DNA of 64,000 nt. Origin: Allobosea sp. Its GTDB lineage: Bacteria; Pseudomonadota; Alphaproteobacteria; Rhizobiales; Kaistiaceae. The first letter of the stretch is position 1. Each line of letters opens with the position of its first letter. The DNA is taken from NCBI GenBank assembly GCA_017307955.1, contig JAFKFV010000014.1:35939-99938 (forward strand). The letters run 5' to 3'. A model generated the notes under the pieces. That model ran no database searches and was not told where the DNA came from. It saw nothing but the letters and a program-made list of their open reading frames with translations. Shown here piece after piece: positions 61,310 to 64,000 of the stretch. Both the position numbers and the translations under genes were made by a program.

Positions 61310-62104
61310 TCAGCCTTCCTTCGCCATCGACTTCTTGAAATGCGGTAGATGCTTCTGCTGCGCTTCCAGCATCAGTTCGCGATACTGGCCATAGATGATG
61401 TCGGTGTCGTGCAGCGTCACGCCGGCGATGGTCGGCGAGGCGAAGACCGGCAGCTCGATGCCGCGATCGGCCAGCTTCTGCGCGCTCTCGGCGAGCAGCT
61501 CGTGCATCATGATCATGGCGAGGACGGTCGAGGACCCGGCGACCGGGCGGCTCCAGCCCTTGATCGGCACGATGGCGTCCTCGATCGGCGCGCCGGTGTC
61601 GATGACGATGTCCGCCGCATGCGGCAGGCGCTTGCCCGAGGAGTGCGAGGCCGGCTTGTCCATGTTCGACTTGGCGGTGATCGCGATCACCGTCAGCCCG
61701 CGCTTCTTGGCATAGAGGGCCGCCTCGATGCCGGAGGCGTTGCTGCCGGAATGGCCGAACACGATCAGCGTGTCGCCGGGGTTGAGCGGCTGGTGGTCGA
61801 GGAACTTGTCGGCATAGTTCTCGGTGCGCTCCAGCCAGAGCAGTTCGCGCACGCCGCCGGCGCCGAGGATGTTGTGCCACATCACGCGCGGGTCGGTCAG
61901 CGGGTTGAAGCCGAGATAGGAGCCGTAGCGCGGATAGGTCTCCTGCACCGGCAGCACCGAGTGGCCCGAGCCGTAAAGATGCACAAGGCCGCGATTGGCC
62001 AGCGTCTCGCAAACGGCGGAGGAGGCCTTGGCGAAGGCCTCGGCATTGGCCGCGGCGGCCTCTTCCGCGATCTTCACGAGGCGGCTGATATAGAGCGTGG
62101 ACAT
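61310..62104 (-). CDS. SIS-domain sugar isomerase-like protein
   Basis: A 264-residue SIS-fold protein. RGLVHLYGSGHSVLPVQETYPRYG and LIVFGHSGSNASGIEAALYAKKRGLTVIAIT mark the phosphosugar-binding site; NMDKPASHSSGKRLPHAADIVIDTG follows. The family acts on or senses phosphosugars, including amino-sugar phosphates. It is the last gene of the minus-strand operon of permease, ROK kinase, GntR regulator and SIS protein, 33 nt after the regulator. Confidence 0.88.
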   Translation of the reverse strand: MSTLYISRLVKIAEEAAAANAEAFAKASSAVCETLANRGLVHLYGSGHSVLPVQETYPRYGSYLGFNPLTDPRVMWHNILGAGGVRELLWLERTENYADKFLDHQPLNPGDTLIVFGHSGSNASGIEAALYAKKRGLTVIAITAKSNMDKPASHSSGKRLPHAADIVIDTGAPIEDAIVPIKGWSRPVAGSSTVLAMIMMHELLAESAQKLADRGIELPVFASPTIAGVTLHDTDIIYGQYRELMLEAQQKHLPHFKKSMAKEG

Positions 62105-62137
62105 GGGAAGCCCTTCTTCTTTCGGTGGGGTTGAGGG

Positions 62138-62884
62138 TCAGATGTGGAGGGTGGAGCGGATCTCGTAGCGATCCGCCCGCATGGTCGAGATTGCGTATTC
62201 GAACGGTCCGCCGCGGTCATAGGCGATGCGCTCGACCTCGAAGGCCGGCGTGCCCGGCGCCTGCTGGATGAGCTCGGCATCCGCCTCGGCGACGCGGCCC
62301 ACGCGGTAGACTTCCTTCGCCTTCACCGGCGTGATGCCGCAATGCTCCTTGAGCCAGGTGTAGAGCGACTGCACCTCGTGCGCGGCCTCGAAGAGGCCCG
62401 GAACCCGCGCCTCGGGGAGATGCGCCGTCTGGATGCCGATCGGCAGGCCGTTGCCGAGCCGCAGGCGGCGGAGCTGCACGACCGTGTCGCCCGCGGCGAT
62501 CTCCAGCGCGTCGGCCACCTCCTGATCCGCCGCGATGAGCCGCGCCTCGAGAAGGCGAGTGCCCGGCGACAGCGCCAGCGTCTTCATCTCCTCGGTGAAG
62601 GAGGTGAGGCCGCGCACGCCTGCCACCATGGTGGCGGCGCGCACGAAGGTGCCGCGGCCATGCTCGCGGCGGAGGAACCCGGCCTCTTCCAGATTGCGCA
62701 GCGCGTGGCGGACGGTGATGCGCGAGATGCCGAGCAGCTCGCAGAGCCGGTCCTCGTTGGGGATCTGCATCCCCGCCGTCCATTCGCCGCGCTCGATGAG
62801 ACCGCGCAGCGCCGTCTCGGCCTGGTGCCAGAGCGGTTCGGGGCGGCGGCGATCGGGCTTTTCCAGCGTCACGATGTCAGTCAT
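62138..62884 (-). CDS. GntR/HutC-family regulator with UTRA domain
   Basis: A 248-residue regulator. The winged helix-turn-helix spans residues 17-85 (DRLCELLGISRITVRHALRNLEEAGFLRREHGRGTFV), and a UTRA ligand-binding domain spans about 95-245 (VVQLRRLRLGNGLPIG, FEYAISTMRADRYEI). The start overlaps the ROK kinase stop by 4 nt. In this setting it probably senses an amino sugar or sugar phosphate and controls the importer operon. Confidence 0.92.
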   Translation of the reverse strand: MTDIVTLEKPDRRRPEPLWHQAETALRGLIERGEWTAGMQIPNEDRLCELLGISRITVRHALRNLEEAGFLRREHGRGTFVRAATMVAGVRGLTSFTEEMKTLALSPGTRLLEARLIAADQEVADALEIAAGDTVVQLRRLRLGNGLPIGIQTAHLPEARVPGLFEAAHEVQSLYTWLKEHCGITPVKAKEVYRVGRVAEADAELIQQAPGTPAFEVERIAYDRGGPFEYAISTMRADRYEIRSTLHI

Positions 62885-63756
62885 GCCAAGCTTCTCCAGT
62901 CGCTGCCCGCCGCGCCGGCAAAGGCCGCACCGACGAGGCCCGCCGAGGATCCGAAATGGGCGGCCCGCAGCGGCACGCCGCGGAGGTGCGGCGGCAGCTG
63001 CCGGTCGAGCGCCCTCTGGACCTTCGGCCCCAGCATGTCGAGGGCGCGGGCGACGCCGCCGGCGAGGATGATGACCGCCGGGTCGAGCAGCCCCACCGCG
63101 CCGGCCAGCGCGGTGCCGAGCGCTGCGGCCGGCGCATCGAGCGCGGCAAGGGCCCGGGCGTCGCCCGCGCGGGCCGCCGCGATCAGATTTTCTCCGCCGT
63201 CGAGGCCGATCGCCTTCGCGGTCGCGTCGAGCGCCCGTCCGGAAGCCTGGCGCTCCAGCCAGCCCGAGACATCCTCGCCGGGATCATCGAGATCGGCGGC
63301 GGCCCAGCCGAAGGAACAGGCGCCGCCGCCCGATCCGGCGACGATGCGGCCGCCGGCGAGCACCGCCGAGCCGATGCCGGTTCCGATCGCGACGAGGAGC
63401 GCATCGCCGGCCCCGATCGCGACGCCGGCCTTCGCCTCGGCGAGCAGCGCGAGTTGCGCGTCATTGCCGAGCCCGACCGAGACGCCGGGCAGCGCCGCCG
63501 AAAGATCGAGCCCGTCGAGCCAGGGCAGGTTGGGTACCCAGCGGCAGAGCGAGCCGCGCGCGAGCCCCGGCACCCCGATCCCGAGCCGGCTGGCGCCCGA
63601 TGCCGCAAGCAGCCGCTCGAGAAGCGCAAGGAAGGACGCCCGGTCGCGCGGCGCCGGACCGTTCTCGAGCGGCGCAACCAGCTCCGGATCGGCCGCAAAG
63701 GCCGTCGCCGCGCGATAATGCGTACCGCCGAGATCGATGGCGAGGATATGGCTCAT
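62881..63756 (-). CDS. ROK-family sugar kinase-like protein
   Basis: A 291-residue protein with the ROK ATP motif ILAIDLGGTHYRAATAF, the catalytic Asp in VGLGNDAQLALLAEA and the second ATP motif VAIGTGIGSAVLAGG. The zinc motif CxCGxxGC and the GExGH motif are absent (AGSGGGACSFGWAAADLDD instead), so it belongs to a zinc-less branch. It most likely phosphorylates the imported sugar. Its start overlaps the permease stop (ATGA). Confidence 0.85.
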   Translation of the reverse strand: MSHILAIDLGGTHYRAATAFAADPELVAPLENGPAPRDRASFLALLERLLAASGASRLGIGVPGLARGSLCRWVPNLPWLDGLDLSAALPGVSVGLGNDAQLALLAEAKAGVAIGAGDALLVAIGTGIGSAVLAGGRIVAGSGGGACSFGWAAADLDDPGEDVSGWLERQASGRALDATAKAIGLDGGENLIAAARAGDARALAALDAPAAALGTALAGAVGLLDPAVIILAGGVARALDMLGPKVQRALDRQLPPHLRGVPLRAAHFGSSAGLVGAAFAGAAGSDWRSLA

Positions 63757-64000
63757 CCCTTCACCCCCGATGCGACGACGCTGTCGACGAAGAAGCGCTG
63801 CAGGAAGATGAAGAGGACGACCGGCGGCAGGACGGCGAGCGTGCTGCCGGCCATCACGAGGCCGGTGTTCATGGCGCCCCGGTTGTAGGAAAGAAGGCGC
63901 GAGAGCGAGATCACGATCGGATAGGCGTCGGTATTGCCCTGCAGGACCGTGAGCGGCCAGAGATAGCTGTTCCAGTGATAGACGAAGGCGAACAGCGTCA
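63753..64000 (-). CDS. Sugar ABC transporter permease (MalG type), 3' end only
   Basis: The last 81 residues of a MalG-type permease; the gene continues past the right edge of the window. Visible are VYHWNSYLWPLTVLQG, a hydrophobic segment VMAGSTLAVLPPVVLFIFLQ, and the typical end RFFVDSVVASGVKG. The stop overlaps the ROK kinase start. It belongs to a fourth carbohydrate importer whose other parts are not visible. Confidence 0.9.
   Translation of the reverse strand, partial: TLFAFVYHWNSYLWPLTVLQGNTDAYPIVISLSRLLSYNRGAMNTGLVMAGSTLAVLPPVVLFIFLQRFFVDSVVASGVKG

Noticed and set aside
1..64000. CRISPR arrays, insertion sequences, prophage, tRNA or rRNA genes
   Set aside because: No regular spaced repeats, transposase or phage proteins, or tRNA/rRNA-like segments were noticed on reading; a covariance-model search was not possible.

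Overview
The window is GC-rich, gene-dense DNA that looks like the chromosome or a large replicon of an alphaproteobacterium, most likely Hyphomicrobiales (Rhizobiales). Reasons: many periplasmic-binding-protein sugar ABC importers next to LacI, ROK, RpiR and GntR regulators, several Gfo/Idh/MocA oxidoreductases and a ThuA-like protein, a GTTC-N7-GTTC LexA-type box, and REP hairpins of the CCCTCTCCC...GGGAGAGGG kind. The genus cannot be fixed from sequence alone. I see no tRNA, rRNA, CRISPR array, insertion sequence or prophage.

Layout. (1) 0.1-6.0 kb: a BMP-family binding protein, then trehalose synthesis genes treY and treZ with a small DUF2934 gene between them. (2) 6.0-6.8 kb: a single-domain response regulator and a small unknown protein behind a LexA-type box. 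(3) 6.9-14.7 kb: a divergent locus (HpxZ/AtzH-like protein and ribokinase against LacI, binding protein, two permeases and an ADP-ribosylglycohydrolase-family enzyme) around a double-palindrome operator. (4) 14.7-19.0 kb: REP elements, a membrane-anchored metallophosphoesterase, an Xre regulator and an autotransporter. (5) 19.1-25.5 kb: a second MalEFG-type importer divergent from ROK regulator, Gfo/Idh and ThuA genes. (6) 25.6-34.1 kb: HyuB/HyuA divergent from a five-gene operon (LeuC-like, LeuD-like, cysteine hydrolase, PEP mutase/isocitrate lyase-family lyase, 3-hydroxyacyl-CoA dehydrogenase-like). (7) 34.1-42.5 kb: a LacI regulator divergent from an RbsBAC-type importer followed by HisD-like, SDR and zinc dehydrogenases. 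The same 16-bp palindrome lies in the divergent promoter regions of (6) and (7), so the two probably form one regulon and one catabolic route. (8) 42.5-54.3 kb: an RpiR-controlled polyol or sugar-acid operon with mannitol-dehydrogenase-family enzyme, TIM-barrel isomerase, RbsB/A/C/C importer and Gfo/Idh enzymes. (9) 54.4-61.3 kb: an S1C-like pseudoprotease, then a tightly overlapping operon of PqqD-like protein, GT2 glycosyltransferase, HprK-like kinase, ABC exporter fused to a second GT2 domain, and a nucleotidyltransferase. (10) 61.3-64.0 kb: SIS-domain protein, GntR regulator, ROK kinase and the end of a permease gene.

The best candidate for an undescribed system is the 55.5-61.3 kb operon. 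It has a peptide-recognition protein, a Ser/Thr-type kinase fold, two sugar-transfer domains, a nucleotidyltransferase and an exporter, but no recognisable precursor, cyclase or peptidase. The second candidate is the two-operon LacI regulon of regions 6 and 7, which reads like a pathway in which a cyclic imide, lactam or hydantoin is opened, deamidated, hydrated and cleaved by a malate-type lyase. Start codons were moved from the longest frame wherever a ribosome binding site, promoter or family length argued for it. Functions are family-level inferences.
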